Part shown: in pieces, positions 18,356-28,944 of the stretch | Layout of the letters: every line of letters starts with the position of its first letter | How positions within the stretch are numbered: position 1 is the first letter of the stretch | NCBI RefSeq assembly: GCF_024834075.1 | Contig: NZ_JANUXR010000011.1 | Span: 1-64,000, forward strand | Source: Corynebacterium sp. HS2168-gen11 | GTDB lineage: Bacteria > Actinomycetota > Actinomycetes > Mycobacteriales > Mycobacteriaceae | Length of the DNA stretch: 64,000 bases | Direction of reading: 5' to 3' | The notes under the pieces: generated by a model | What the model was told of the DNA's origin: nothing | The model's input: only the letters and a program-made list of their open reading frames with translations | Databases searched by the model: none | Made by a program: the position numbers and the translations under genes

Positions 18356-19975
18356 TTACTTCACTCCGACGTCCACGAAGGACAGGCCGGTGAGAGAGAT
18401 TGGCGTGAAGCCATCGAGAGCCTTGGAATCCCAAGCAGATGGGCTCTTGCGGTGGAACAGTGGGTACAGAGGAACTTCGTCAGAAATGATGTCGAAGATC
18501 TCGTGCCAGGTTGCAACCTGCTCATCACCGGTTTGCTCTGCAGCCTTGCCAAGCAATTCCTGAACCTTGTTGTAGGAGTCGGTGCCCTTCCAGTGCATAC
18601 GACCGTCGGTCCAGGTATCACCTGCATACCACCAGCGAAGCAGGAGGTCAGCGTCAGCGCCGAATACAGATGGGTCACCAGGAGCGATCACAACATCCCA
18701 GCTGTTATCCTCAGAGATCTTGTTATAGAGGTCAGAAGACTTCAGCTCTTCGAACTCAACGGTTACACCCTGAGCTTCGATAGCTTCCTTAATGATTGGG
18801 GTACATGGCTTGACCCAGTCATGGTTGGTTACCAGCATCTTGATGTTCTTCAAGCCGGTCTCAGCGAACAGCTCGGAAGCCTTAGCAGCATCGAGAGCAT
18901 AGACGGTGGAAGCCTTCTTGTATGCAGCGTGGTTTTCCTGAACGAAGCAGGTAGCTGGGGATGCCTGGTTGGAGAGACCAGTCTTGATGACCTTGTCCAT
19001 GTCGATGGAGTACAAGATACCCTGGCGGTTCTTGAGGTCATGCATTGCGGAGTTCTCACCATTGTTGAACATGATGAACAGCAAACCGAAGCCCTGTACG
19101 GACTCAACATCTGCAGAACCCTTAACCTGATCGATGGAGAGGTAAGGAACAGAGTCGATAGCCATAACAGACTTGGACTCGATTGCATTGGTACGAGTAG
19201 CTGCATCTGGAAGAATCTTCCAGGTCATCTTGTCGGTCTTGGCTGGCTTGGAGCCGGTGTAGTCTGCGAACTTCTCGAATACAACGGTCGAGGAAGCAGC
19301 ACCGTTATCGGTCATCTTCCATGGGCCGGTACCGACTGGGTTAGCATCGAATGCAGCCTTGTCAGCTTCAACAACTGCCTTTGGAACGATCTTTACAACT
19401 GCAAAGCGCTCCTTGACCAATGAGAATGGGTACTTGAGGGTGAACTCAACAGTCTTCTCATCCTTTGCAGCTACCTTCTCGATGAAAGGAATGAAGGAAG
19501 CGTACAGGGACTTGTTTTCTGGATCGAGCACGCGCTCGAAGGAGTAAACAACGTCTTCAGCGGTTACTGGGTCACCATTGTGGAACTTAGCACCGTCGCG
19601 CAGCTTTACAACAACGCTGGTGCCATTAACCTCTGGCTCACCTGCAGCAAGTGCTGGGTAAACCGTGCGGTCTGGGGTAGGCATGATCTCATAGAGACCT
19701 TCCATGGTGTGCCAGTTAGCAGCGATGGTGAGTGCAGACGTGGTGGTCATTGGGTCATAACCATTGGTACCGAGTTCGTACGAGATACCTGCGGTGATCT
19801 CGTGCGCCATCATCTTTGAATCCTCGGTGTCTGCCATCATCTTGTCACCTCCTGCTGGCTTTTCTTCCTTGGAGCCACAAGCGCTCACAGTGGTGGTAAT
19901 ACCTGCAGCAGCGGCAAATACGCCGGCCATCTTCAAAAAGCCGCGGCGGTTCATGCCTTCAGCGGTATTCGTCAT
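18356..19975 (-). CDS. Tat-exported lipoprotein, family 5 solute-binding protein (sialic acid importer)
   Basis: 539 aa SBP_bac_5 protein, the extracytoplasmic receptor of an oligopeptide-type ABC importer. The signal peptide has a twin-arginine motif NRRGFLK (Arg10-Arg11) and a lipobox SAC (Cys33), so it is probably exported folded and then lipidated. The domain shows VYPALAAGEPEVNG, GDPVTAEDVVYSFERVLDPE and a C-terminal DEVPLYPLFHR, all typical of this family. It is the first gene of the locus. ATG 19975 has a strong AGGAGG. Context points to sialic acid as ligand; a peptide ligand cannot be excluded. Confidence 0.88.
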   Translation of the reverse strand: MTNTAEGMNRRGFLKMAGVFAAAAGITTTVSACGSKEEKPAGGDKMMADTEDSKMMAHEITAGISYELGTNGYDPMTTTSALTIAANWHTMEGLYEIMPTPDRTVYPALAAGEPEVNGTSVVVKLRDGAKFHNGDPVTAEDVVYSFERVLDPENKSLYASFIPFIEKVAAKDEKTVEFTLKYPFSLVKERFAVVKIVPKAVVEADKAAFDANPVGTGPWKMTDNGAASSTVVFEKFADYTGSKPAKTDKMTWKILPDAATRTNAIESKSVMAIDSVPYLSIDQVKGSADVESVQGFGLLFIMFNNGENSAMHDLKNRQGILYSIDMDKVIKTGLSNQASPATCFVQENHAAYKKASTVYALDAAKASELFAETGLKNIKMLVTNHDWVKPCTPIIKEAIEAQGVTVEFEELKSSDLYNKISEDNSWDVVIAPGDPSVFGADADLLLRWWYAGDTWTDGRMHWKGTDSYNKVQELLGKAAEQTGDEQVATWHEIFDIISDEVPLYPLFHRKSPSAWDSKALDGFTPISLTGLSFVDVGVK

Positions 19976-20001
19976 GTTCCAACCTCCTAAGAGTTGAGTT
20001 G

Positions 20002-20013
20002 TCGGACGTCTGA
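20002..20013. promoter_or_regulatory. Candidate NanR operator
   Basis: TCGGACGTCTGA is a near-palindrome around GACGTC (10 of 12 positions symmetric). It lies just downstream of the predicted transcription start and ahead of the ribosome-binding site of the binding protein gene. This is where a GntR/FadR repressor site would be expected. Confidence 0.4.
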
Positions 20014-20026
20014 TGTCTCATAAGTG

Positions 20027-20055
20027 AGTGTACTAAATAACCCACCAAATAACAA
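20027..20055 (-). promoter_or_regulatory. Candidate promoter of the sialic acid locus
   Basis: Minus-strand TTGTTA (20050-20055), 17-nt spacer, TACACT (20027-20032), about 50 nt ahead of the binding protein start codon. Confidence 0.5.
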
Positions 20056-20260
20056 CGGCTTTAAATCACAATCCCTCAGTAGAGTTGTTTGGATTACATA
20101 CCCTTGCCATGACTTCAACAATACTGCAGGTCAGTACAAAATGCATGCCATTTTAAATCTTGCGATACCCCCATAATTCTACCCCCACAATCACACCCGT
20201 TTGGGTGTCAATGTCTACTCAAACGAGCTGCAAGTACAAAATGTGGTTTTTCGAAAACAA

Positions 20261-20302
20261 AAAACCGAAAGAAACCACAGTTCGGTAATTTCTTTCGGTT
20301 TT
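20261..20302 (-). terminator. Intrinsic terminator of rpfB
   Basis: Perfect 14-bp stem AAAACCGAAAGAAA (20261-20274) / TTTCTTTCGGTTTT (20289-20302). On the minus strand it runs into TTGTTTTCG. It is 16 bp past the rpfB stop. Confidence 0.85.
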
Positions 20303-20317
20303 GGTACGAGAAAACTT

Positions 20318-21472
<1,155 letters not shown>

Positions 21473-21601
21473 TCATCCTTCACTACTTGGCCTACATGTT
21501 TACATCCAACATGCAACAACGCAGGCCATATGTTCTTCTATAACAATACGGTAACAACCCAAAGATTGCGACTGTTTATTTTCCACGCTTGAAAAACAAT
21601 G

Positions 21602-21633
21602 AACCTCATGAATCACATGTGACTCATGAGGTT
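21602..21633 (-). terminator. 32-bp near-perfect palindrome after tatD
   Basis: AACCTCATGAATCACA (21602-21617) and TGTGACTCATGAGGTT (21618-21633) are reverse complements with a single mismatch and no spacer. On the minus strand the arm is followed by CATTGTTTTTC, so a terminator for tatD is the simplest reading. A protein-binding site is the alternative. Confidence 0.6.
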
Positions 21634-21663
21634 GGTTGCGTCTCAAAAATAGGTGAAAATTTT

Positions 21664-22500
21664 TTATATATTCAAGCCATACACCCGCAAGAAGTTTTCC
21701 CGCACCGCCGCCGCAAATGCCGCAACCTCCATACCTCGAGCCTGCGCCAAACAGCTAAACGTGTGCCCAATCAACGCCGTTTCATTCCGCGACCCGCGAT
21801 ACGGCTCTGGAGTCATATACGGCGCATCAGTTTCCACCAAAATTTGCTGCAATGGTGCATAGGCCGCTAATTCTCGCAGGTGTTCATTGCGCTTAAACGT
21901 ACTATTACCCGCAAAGCTCAACACATACCCACGCTCGAGTGCCTCTTTCCCAACCGCAAAAGGCGAAGAAAAGCAGTGTAAAATTGTGGTCTTCGGCACA
22001 GGAGCATCGGCAAGCACCTCCATAAGCTGCGCATCGGCTTCTCGATTATGAATCATCAAGGCCTTGCCCGTGTCCACAGCTAGCTGAATATGCCATCGAA
22101 AAGCTTCCTCTTGCTCGCTTATCGACGCCGTATTCTCGGGATCATGCGTAATCCAATACGTATCTAGGCCAGTTTCCCCAATAGCGACAACCCGTGGATC
22201 GTGAGCCATCTCTGTCAGACGCTGCCGCGCGGCAGCATCCAACTCCCGAGCACGCGTGGGATGAACAGCACACGCTGCAACAATCCGGGGATCCTCATGG
22301 GCTGCAGCAAAGGCCAATTCTGCTTCTGCCAATCCATCGCCAACAGTGCATAAATATTCAACACCTGCATCAGCTGCGCGATTCAGATATGCCTGAATGG
22401 TCTCTGGGGTACGCGCACCAGCACTGGCAATATGGGTGTGGGCATCCGTTAATCCAGGGATACGTGCGGCTGGAACGGGAATTGGACGAGGCTTTTTCAT
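21664..22500 (-). CDS. tatD: TatD-family metal-dependent DNase
   Basis: 278 aa amidohydrolase-fold nuclease. It has the opening metal motif DAHTHI, the conserved AIGETGLD, HNREADAQ, HCFSSP and C-terminal VETDAPYMTP. TatD proteins are 3'-5' exonucleases with roles in DNA repair or turnover. It follows metG by 91 nt, in the widespread actinobacterial order metG-tatD-rpfB-ksgA. The ATG at 22500 fits the family N-terminus. Confidence 0.92.
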   Translation of the reverse strand: MKKPRPIPVPAARIPGLTDAHTHIASAGARTPETIQAYLNRAADAGVEYLCTVGDGLAEAELAFAAAHEDPRIVAACAVHPTRARELDAAARQRLTEMAHDPRVVAIGETGLDTYWITHDPENTASISEQEEAFRWHIQLAVDTGKALMIHNREADAQLMEVLADAPVPKTTILHCFSSPFAVGKEALERGYVLSFAGNSTFKRNEHLRELAAYAPLQQILVETDAPYMTPEPYRGSRNETALIGHTFSCLAQARGMEVAAFAAAVRENFLRVYGLNI

Positions 22501-22549
22501 ATGTCTTACCGTACTTGGCCAAACTACATCTACCGTTAAGGCGCAACTA

Positions 22550-22580
22550 AAAAAGGGGATGAAAATTCCATCCCCTTTTT
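22550..22580 (-). terminator. Intrinsic terminator of metG
   Basis: 12-bp perfect stem AAAAAGGGGATG (22550-22561) / CATCCCCTTTTT (22569-22580) with a 7-nt loop, 12 bp past the metG stop. The poly-A/poly-T ends provide a U-tract. Confidence 0.85.
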
Positions 22581-22591
22581 AAAGCGAAGTC

Positions 22592-24421
22592 CTACGACCC
22601 TACTGGCGCCCAACTTGGACCGGTTTCCCCAAGTTCTGGATCAAGCTTGGCAATCAGTGGTTTTGGTTTCTCCAATACGGTACCTGGCACAACATCCAAA
22701 CGCTGCCACTTGGCTTGCTGCTCAGCATAATCACCCATAATCACTGGATAACTCTGCCCTGCTGCTGGCACGCCAACACCGATCGGCTCAACTGGCATAT
22801 CATCAGTAACTTCCACAACCTGAGGTTTTGCCGCCCACACGCCAGTAAAGCCCAAGGTTGTAAATACGTCTTGTGCAATATGTGGCAGGTATGGGGTGAG
22901 CAATACATTCACATCGCTGACCACTTGCAATGCTGTCCACAGGACGGTGGCAAGTCGCTCGCGTTGGGTCTCATCCTTGGCAAGTTTCCAAGGTTCCATT
23001 TCCGCAATATAGGCGTTTGCATCACCGACAATAGACATTGCATGAGTAATGCCCTGCTTGAATCGGGAGTGTGCCAATGCTTCGCCAACAATATCGAATG
23101 CGGCTTCTGCTTTGGCTAGCAGTTCACGGTCGGCGTCGTAAAGCTGTCCTGGAGTTGGGACTGCTCCAAAGTTTTTGTGCGCCATTGACACGGTGCGGTT
23201 AATGAGATTGCCCCAACCGTTGGCCAGCTCATTATTCACGCGGCGGACGAATTCATCCCACGTAAAGTCGGTGTCGTTGTTTTCTGGACCGGCCACCGCG
23301 ATGAAATAGCGCAGTGGGTCTGGACCGAAATCAGCGAGGAAGTCTTTGACATAAATCACCACGCCTTTCGACGAGGAGAACTTCGAGCCCGACATAGTCA
23401 AGAATTCTGATGACACAACCTCAGTTGGCAGGTTCAATTCGCCATAGGTATGAACTTCGCCACCCTTGCTACCTTTGCCTTGATAGCCGAGCAGTTCGGC
23501 TGGCCAAATCTGGGAGTGGAAGGTGATGTTGTCTTTACCCATGAAATAGTAGGAACGCGCTGCTGAGTTCGTCCACCATTGCTTCCATGCCTCTGGGTCG
23601 CCAGAACGATACGCCCATTCAATGGAGGCGGAAAGATAGCCAATCACGGCGTCGAACCAAACATAGAGTTTCTTGGTTGGCTTTTCTTCCCAACCTTCCA
23701 CTGGAATTGGAATACCCCAGTCAATATCGCGACTCATCGCACGTGGGCGGAGATCCTCCAGCAAATTGAGGGAGAATTTCAAGACATTTGGTCGCCAGTC
23801 TTTTCGATCTTTGAGCCACTGGCCTAGAGCGTCGGCAAGCGCGGAGAGGTCGAGCAGGAAGTGCTCAGTTTCGATGAACTTTGGTGTTTCTCCGTTGATT
23901 TTCGAAACAGGATTGATCAGATCGGCAGGATCGAGCTGGTTACCGCAGTTATCGCATTGGTCGCCGCGTGCGCCTTGTGCGTGACAAATTGGGCATTCAC
24001 CCTCGATATAGCGATCTGGCAGCGTGCGCCCGGTCGATGGCGAGATAGCTCCGAATGTAGTCTGCTTGATCATATAGCCGTTGTCATAGAGACCGCGGAA
24101 GAGCTCTTGCACCACAGCATAATGATTGCGGGTCGTGGTGCGAGTAAACAGGTCATAGGACAGGCCGAGGCCGGCAAGATCATTGACGATTTGGCGGTTA
24201 TACCGATCTGCCAGCTCTTTTACTGATACGCCTTCTTTATCGGCTTGCACCAGCAGCGGGGTACCGTGTTCATCAGTACCGGAGATCATCAGCACATTCG
24301 CGCCGATCATACGTTGATACCGTGCAAAGACATCCGATGGGACGCCGAAACCTGCCACATGGCCAATATGGCGTGGGCCATTTGCATACGGCCACGCTAC
24401 TGAAACAAGCACATTATTCAT
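22592..24421 (-). CDS. metG: Methionyl-tRNA synthetase
   Basis: 609 aa class I synthetase of the MetG1 type. It shows the HIGH-equivalent [12 protein letters not shown] at residues about 11-22, a CPIC...CDNCG zinc knuckle in the connective peptide (about 147-162) and the KMSKS-equivalent KFSSSKG. The anticodon-binding helical domain follows ([13 protein letters not shown]). There is no C-terminal tRNA-binding domain, as usual in actinobacteria. ATG 24421 overlaps the rsmI stop by 8 nt. Confidence 0.97.
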   Translation of the reverse strand: MNNVLVSVAWPYANGPRHIGHVAGFGVPSDVFARYQRMIGANVLMISGTDEHGTPLLVQADKEGVSVKELADRYNRQIVNDLAGLGLSYDLFTRTTTRNHYAVVQELFRGLYDNGYMIKQTTFGAISPSTGRTLPDRYIEGECPICHAQGARGDQCDNCGNQLDPADLINPVSKINGETPKFIETEHFLLDLSALADALGQWLKDRKDWRPNVLKFSLNLLEDLRPRAMSRDIDWGIPIPVEGWEEKPTKKLYVWFDAVIGYLSASIEWAYRSGDPEAWKQWWTNSAARSYYFMGKDNITFHSQIWPAELLGYQGKGSKGGEVHTYGELNLPTEVVSSEFLTMSGSKFSSSKGVVIYVKDFLADFGPDPLRYFIAVAGPENNDTDFTWDEFVRRVNNELANGWGNLINRTVSMAHKNFGAVPTPGQLYDADRELLAKAEAAFDIVGEALAHSRFKQGITHAMSIVGDANAYIAEMEPWKLAKDETQRERLATVLWTALQVVSDVNVLLTPYLPHIAQDVFTTLGFTGVWAAKPQVVEVTDDMPVEPIGVGVPAAGQSYPVIMGDYAEQQAKWQRLDVVPGTVLEKPKPLIAKLDPELGETGPSWAPVGS

Positions 24422-25277
24422 GGTTATTCACCTTAGCACGTGCAGCCAACACACCATCATAGAGCTCTTTTTTACTCACGTTATACACGCTCGCAAGTTC
24501 CGCGCACACCGATTTTAGGCGCTCGCCGGCTTCCACACGATCTAACGCTTGGGTAATCACACCTGCCAGATCAACGCTTTCTGGCTCGCCGACGCCTTCA
24601 ATGACCACTGAGATTTCACCGCGGAGTCCTTCAGCTGCCCATTGTGCGAGCTCAGCAAGTGTTCCCCTTTTGACCTCTTCATAGGTCTTGGTCAGTTCCC
24701 TGGCTACTGCTGCACGACGCTGGTCGCCAAGCACTGCTGCAGCATCCGCTAAGGTTTCTGCGATGCGGTGTGGAGATTCGAAAAAACATACCGCGCGTTG
24801 TTCGGTGCGTAAGGTTTCCAACCATGCTTTTCGTGCACCAGGTTTGCGTGGGGCGAAACCGTCAAAGGCGAATTTGCCGACATGCAGCCCCGATAGGGCA
24901 AGTGCGACTGGCACGGCTGAAGGCCCTGGGAAACAGGTCACCGGAATATTATGATCATGCGCAGCAGCAATCAGCGGGAAGCCTGGATCTGAGACAATTG
25001 GCATACCAGCATCTGTGACCACTACCACAGTGCCAGTGCGGGCATATTCTAAGAGTTGCGTGACCCTGGCTTGTTCATTGTGGTCAAAATTCGACACAAT
25101 TTGACCGCGAATTTCTACTCCGAGCGCAGCGGCAAGCTGGCGGGTGCGGCGAGTATCTTCCGCGGCAATATAGTCGGCGTCGGCAAGTGCTTGACGCAGA
25201 CGTGGGGTGGCATCACCAATATTGCCAAGTGGAGTTGCTGCGAGAATAATGCCGGTGGGCAATGGAGTAGATTCCAC
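24414..25277 (-). CDS. rsmI: 16S rRNA (cytidine-1402-2'-O)-methyltransferase
   Basis: 287 aa tetrapyrrole-methylase-fold enzyme. The family motifs [42 protein letters not shown] and FFESPHRI are all visible. It 2'-O-methylates C1402 in the decoding centre. It is translationally coupled to metG (8-nt overlap) and preceded by a short intergenic region with the betP-like gene's terminator. Confidence 0.95.
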   Translation of the reverse strand: MESTPLPTGIILAATPLGNIGDATPRLRQALADADYIAAEDTRRTRQLAAALGVEIRGQIVSNFDHNEQARVTQLLEYARTGTVVVVTDAGMPIVSDPGFPLIAAAHDHNIPVTCFPGPSAVPVALALSGLHVGKFAFDGFAPRKPGARKAWLETLRTEQRAVCFFESPHRIAETLADAAAVLGDQRRAAVARELTKTYEEVKRGTLAELAQWAAEGLRGEISVVIEGVGEPESVDLAGVITQALDRVEAGERLKSVCAELASVYNVSKKELYDGVLAARAKVNNHE

Positions 25278-25349
25278 GATGCTTCCTTCCTTCAGAACGC
25301 TTGACTCTAAGCGTACCGTTTAAGAGTATTTGCTGGCGAGAAAAGACAA

Positions 25350-25378
25350 CAGCCAGCAGATGCATGTTCTGCTGGCTG
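25350..25378 (-). terminator. Intrinsic terminator of the BCCT transporter gene
   Basis: 11-bp stem CAGCCAGCAGA (25350-25360) / TCTGCTGGCTG (25368-25378) with a 7-nt loop, 10 bp past the stop. It is followed on the minus strand by TTGTCTTTTCT. Confidence 0.8.
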
Positions 25379-25387
25379 AAGTAAAGA

Positions 25388-27157
25388 TTATTTGACGCGG
25401 CGCTTGCGCTTTGCCCGCATCTTCTTTTGATGTTCGAGGTGAATGCGTCGTTCACGAGCAAGTCGAGCCGCGAATCGTTGTTGTTCACGATAGTCGAGGT
25501 AAATTGCGTCGTTACGCAAATCCTTAATCAGTGCGATCATCATGAGGAATACGACAATCATAAACGGCGAGGCCGCCACAATCGTGATATTTTGCAGATT
25601 CGACAGCACATTCTTACCACCAGTGAGCAGCATCGTCATACCAACTAAGGCGACCAGTACACCCCAGCCAGCGGATACGTACTTGTTTGCATCGGTTTGG
25701 CCGCGTTGGCTCATCGAACCCATCACGGTTGATGCGGAGTCGGCGGAAGTGATGAAGAATGTTGCCAGCAAAATCATCGCGATGGTGCTGACGATTTGGC
25801 CACCAGGCAGGGTGTAAAGGAGGTCGAAGAGCTGGAATTCAGCCTTGCCCTCACCGTAGATGGAGTTGCCGCTTTGCTCGAGATGAATCGCGGTGCCGCC
25901 GAAAATGGAGAACCATACCACGCCAACAGCCGATGGGATCAGCATGACGGTCATCAGGAATTCACGGATGGTACGACCTCGGGAGATACGCGCCAAGAAC
26001 ATGCCCACGAATGGACACCAGGAAACCCACCATGCCCAATAGAAGATGGTCCAGCCGCCCAGCCAGTCGCCAGCAGTGCCATCGGCATATTCAGCGGTAC
26101 GGCCGATCATTTCGAAGAAGTTCGAAAGGTAGGCTGCAATTGAGGCCGGGATGAAGTTCAAAATGGTCACGGTCGGGCCGAACACAAACACAAACAACGC
26201 CATGAGCGCGGCAAGAATCATGTTGATATTCGAAACGTACTGAATGCCTTTACCCACGCCAGACATCGCAGATGCCAAGAACGCGAGCGTCAAGACTGCG
26301 ACGATTGTGATCATGGTCTTGGTGGACGGATCTTCAACGAATCCCACAGCGGACAGGCCAGCGGAAAGCTGTGTTGCCCCCACGCCCAGAGACGCTGCAG
26401 TACCGAAGATGGTGGCAATAATTGCCAAAATATCAATCACACGACCTGGCCAGCCACGAGCACCCTTCTCACCCAAAACCGAGGTGAAGGTAGCGCTAAA
26501 CAGCTGGCGGCGACCCAAACGGAACGTCGAATACGCGATTGCCAAACCAAACAGACCATAAATGCCCCATGGATGCAAGGTCCAGTGCAACAGCGTCGTA
26601 GCCATAGCCTTTGCGACGTTTTGGGACTCATAGCCCGGTACACCATTGCGGTAGTGCGTCAGTGGCTCAGATGCGCCATAGAACATCAAACCAATACCCA
26701 TACCAGCAGCGAACATCATCGCCACCCAGCTCACCGTGGAGAACTCAGGCGCTTCGTCATCGCGACCCAATTTAATAGAGCCGAACTTGCTCAACGAAAT
26801 AAAAATTGCGAAGAACAAAAATGCTGAGGAGCCAAATATGAAGGCCCAGCCAAAATTGGTGATCACAAACCCTAGGGCTACAGAGGAGATCTCTGAAAAG
26901 CTATCTTTTTTAAAGAAGCCCCATGCCACAACACTCATGACAACCAGGAACGCCGGAATTGCGATTCCCCAATCTACAGATGCATCTTCAGACTCACCTT
27001 CGAATACGATTTCGTCTTCGGCATCGCGCACAATCTCGGCAATATCAGTTTTTCCAGACAGCATCGAGGCCAACTGATGCGTTGCCGAACCTGGCTGATC
27101 AGTGGCATGAACTGCCTCTGAAGGCAGCTGTCTCTCGCCTTCAGCAGTCTCATTCAT
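25388..27157 (-). CDS. betP: BCCT-family sodium-coupled betaine transporter (BetP-like)
   Basis: 589 aa from ATG 27157 (593 from ATG 27169). It has twelve TM segments with the BCCT signature [19 protein letters not shown] and the glycine-rich [14 protein letters not shown] of the substrate and sodium path. An acidic N-terminal tail of about 60 residues and a basic C-terminal tail ([20 protein letters not shown]) match the osmosensing tails of corynebacterial BetP. EctP or LcoP paralogs are possible alternatives. Position beside pmt and rsmI agrees with betP in C. glutamicum, as I recall it. The second ATG has GGAAAA upstream and looks better for initiation. Confidence 0.8.
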   Translation of the reverse strand: MNETAEGERQLPSEAVHATDQPGSATHQLASMLSGKTDIAEIVRDAEDEIVFEGESEDASVDWGIAIPAFLVVMSVVAWGFFKKDSFSEISSVALGFVITNFGWAFIFGSSAFLFFAIFISLSKFGSIKLGRDDEAPEFSTVSWVAMMFAAGMGIGLMFYGASEPLTHYRNGVPGYESQNVAKAMATTLLHWTLHPWGIYGLFGLAIAYSTFRLGRRQLFSATFTSVLGEKGARGWPGRVIDILAIIATIFGTAASLGVGATQLSAGLSAVGFVEDPSTKTMITIVAVLTLAFLASAMSGVGKGIQYVSNINMILAALMALFVFVFGPTVTILNFIPASIAAYLSNFFEMIGRTAEYADGTAGDWLGGWTIFYWAWWVSWCPFVGMFLARISRGRTIREFLMTVMLIPSAVGVVWFSIFGGTAIHLEQSGNSIYGEGKAEFQLFDLLYTLPGGQIVSTIAMILLATFFITSADSASTVMGSMSQRGQTDANKYVSAGWGVLVALVGMTMLLTGGKNVLSNLQNITIVAASPFMIVVFLMMIALIKDLRNDAIYLDYREQQRFAARLARERRIHLEHQKKMRAKRKRRVK

Positions 27158-27370
27158 AGATTTTTCCATATAACAAGCGTGGGTCAGATTGGGGTGAAAT
27201 GCAAATAATTGGAGCTGTTTTCAGTTATTTTTTTCAATAAAGGTTAGAATGTTATGGAAACGTTATAAAGTAAAATGAGCAGGTAGTGGTAGGGATCGGG
27301 GGCTACAAGATCACAGATTGGTAACAATCCCCCTATTGGGGAACTTTCTCCAAGTAAACACACACCCTAA

Positions 27371-27376
27371 TATAAT
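27371..27376 (+). promoter_or_regulatory. -10 box of pmt, leaderless start
   Basis: TATAAT ends 4 nt before GTG 27381, so transcription would start at or within a couple of nucleotides of the start codon. No good -35 box or ribosome-binding site is visible. Confidence 0.5.
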
Positions 27377-27380
27377 TACA

Positions 27381-28859
27381 GTGAGCAACCTACAGACTGC
27401 CCCAGCAAAGCAAAAACCTATCACGCACACCAACGAACGCATGTCATACGCGCTGCTATTTTTTGCTGCACTGATCACGCGCTTTGTCAGTTTTACCAAA
27501 ACCGACAACGAACAAACCCCACTCTTCGATGAAAAGCATTACGCACCACAGTCATACGACATGGTCAAAAGCTTCATCAACCCGCTGCTGGGCGGCATCG
27601 AATCCAACCCGGGATACGGACTGGTTGTTCATCCCCCATTAGCCAAACAGCTCCAATCTATTGGAGAAATGATTTTCGGTTACACACCCCTTGGCTGGCG
27701 CGTGGTCGCCGCATTCTTCGGCGCAGCCACCATCATCGTAATCCGCGCCATCGCCCGCGAACTCACTGGCTCCGCAGCACTCGCGAACACCGCAGGCATC
27801 CTCGCGCTTTTCGACGGTGTCCTGCTTGTGACCAGCCGATCAGGCATGCTCGACATCTTCCAAACCTTCTTTATCGTCGCGGCGACCTACACCTTCATCA
27901 AGGATTGGAACAGCACCACTGCCCTCCTTCCTACCGCGCCACGCACTGAATTCGGACCACGCCTTGGATACAGGTGGTGGCTGCTGACCACAGGTGTACT
28001 TCTGGGATGTGCAGTATCGGTGAAATGGTCAGGACTGTATTACATGGCGTTCCTCGGCATTGCCAGCGTAGTTTTGGACTGGCACAGGCGTCGACAAGCA
28101 AACGTGCGATACGCTTTCTTTGGAACGCTGTTCCTGGATAGCTTTAAGGCATTCTTCTACCTCGTGATCATCCCAATCGGCGTCTACGTGTGGAGCTGGC
28201 GCGCGTGGTTTGCCAGCGAAACCGCCGTATTTCGCCACGCCAAAGAATCCGGAAGCATCGATCAGGCTTCCCTGTTGCAATTTTTCCCCAATACATTGGC
28301 GAACTGGCTGCACTATCACAGCTCCGTGCTGAAATTCCACGCCAGCCTCACCACCTCCAGTGGGCATGACCATCCATTCGATTCCAAACCATGGGAATGG
28401 CTTATTGGAGGAAAACCCATCCTGTACTACTCCAGCAACCACGAATGCTTCGGCACCAACTGCGCGGAAAAGATCTACTTGTTCGGCACACCAACCATCT
28501 GGTGGCTTACGGTGCCCGTGATCGTGCTTGCCCTGGGCATCTGGCTGTATCGCCGCAGCTGGAAATATGCGATCCCCGTGATTGTTTTTATGGCAGGCTT
28601 CATTCCGTGGCTCATCGGCTACGACCGGCAGATGTATTTCTTCTACGCCACGCCGCTGGTGCCAATGACGATCATTTGCCTCACCCTCCTATTGGGGGAT
28701 TTGGCGCGCAAATACCCCCGAATTGGCCTGTGGACGCTCACCACGATCGTCGGCACCGCAACCGCACAATTTTTCTTCTTTTCCCCAATACTGTACGGCT
28801 ATGCGCTGCCAGAATCCTGGTTCCCGGCCCTACTCTGGTTCCCGTATTGGGGCTCCTAG
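27381..28859 (+). CDS. pmt: Protein O-mannosyltransferase (GT39)
   Basis: 492 aa polytopic membrane enzyme using polyprenyl-phosphate mannose to mannosylate secreted proteins. The first extracellular loop has the catalytic acidic pair in TPLFDEKHYAPQ. The remaining TM segments and the long loop near residue 270-350 (SIDQASLLQFFPNTLANWLHYH, quoted only in part by families) follow the PMT plan. I prefer GTG 27381, since a TATAAT box lies just before it. A TTG 21 codons upstream opens the frame but would put a promoter inside the gene. The gene contains several copies of the TATTGGRGAA motif. It is divergent from betP. Confidence 0.9.
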   Translation: MSNLQTAPAKQKPITHTNERMSYALLFFAALITRFVSFTKTDNEQTPLFDEKHYAPQSYDMVKSFINPLLGGIESNPGYGLVVHPPLAKQLQSIGEMIFGYTPLGWRVVAAFFGAATIIVIRAIARELTGSAALANTAGILALFDGVLLVTSRSGMLDIFQTFFIVAATYTFIKDWNSTTALLPTAPRTEFGPRLGYRWWLLTTGVLLGCAVSVKWSGLYYMAFLGIASVVLDWHRRRQANVRYAFFGTLFLDSFKAFFYLVIIPIGVYVWSWRAWFASETAVFRHAKESGSIDQASLLQFFPNTLANWLHYHSSVLKFHASLTTSSGHDHPFDSKPWEWLIGGKPILYYSSNHECFGTNCAEKIYLFGTPTIWWLTVPVIVLALGIWLYRRSWKYAIPVIVFMAGFIPWLIGYDRQMYFFYATPLVPMTIICLTLLLGDLARKYPRIGLWTLTTIVGTATAQFFFFSPILYGYALPESWFPALLWFPYWGS

Positions 28860-28908
28860 ACTGTTTTCAGGCCATTTTGGTTCCCAGATTTATGTCACAT
28901 TTTAATTG

Positions 28909-28938
28909 TTGGCAGTAGGAGTTGGCACCAAATATCCT
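28909..28938 (+). promoter_or_regulatory. Promoter of the HNH gene, leaderless start
   Basis: TTGGCA (28909-28914), 18-nt spacer, TATCCT (28933-28938). The +7 position after the -10 box is the A of ATG 28945. Confidence 0.5.
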
Positions 28939-28944
28939 GTGGGC

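Larger units (their letters stand above)
19976..20317. other. Intergenic region upstream of the sialic acid locus
   Basis: It contains the candidate promoter and operator described separately, and the rpfB terminator at its right end. The middle (about 20056-20260) is AT-rich, with no ORF or clear CRP/GlxR-type site that I could find. Confidence 0.5.

Noticed and set aside
27318-27380. Upstream TTG start for pmt
   Set aside because: It would place the TATAAT promoter element and a copy of the repeated motif inside the coding region, with no ribosome-binding site.
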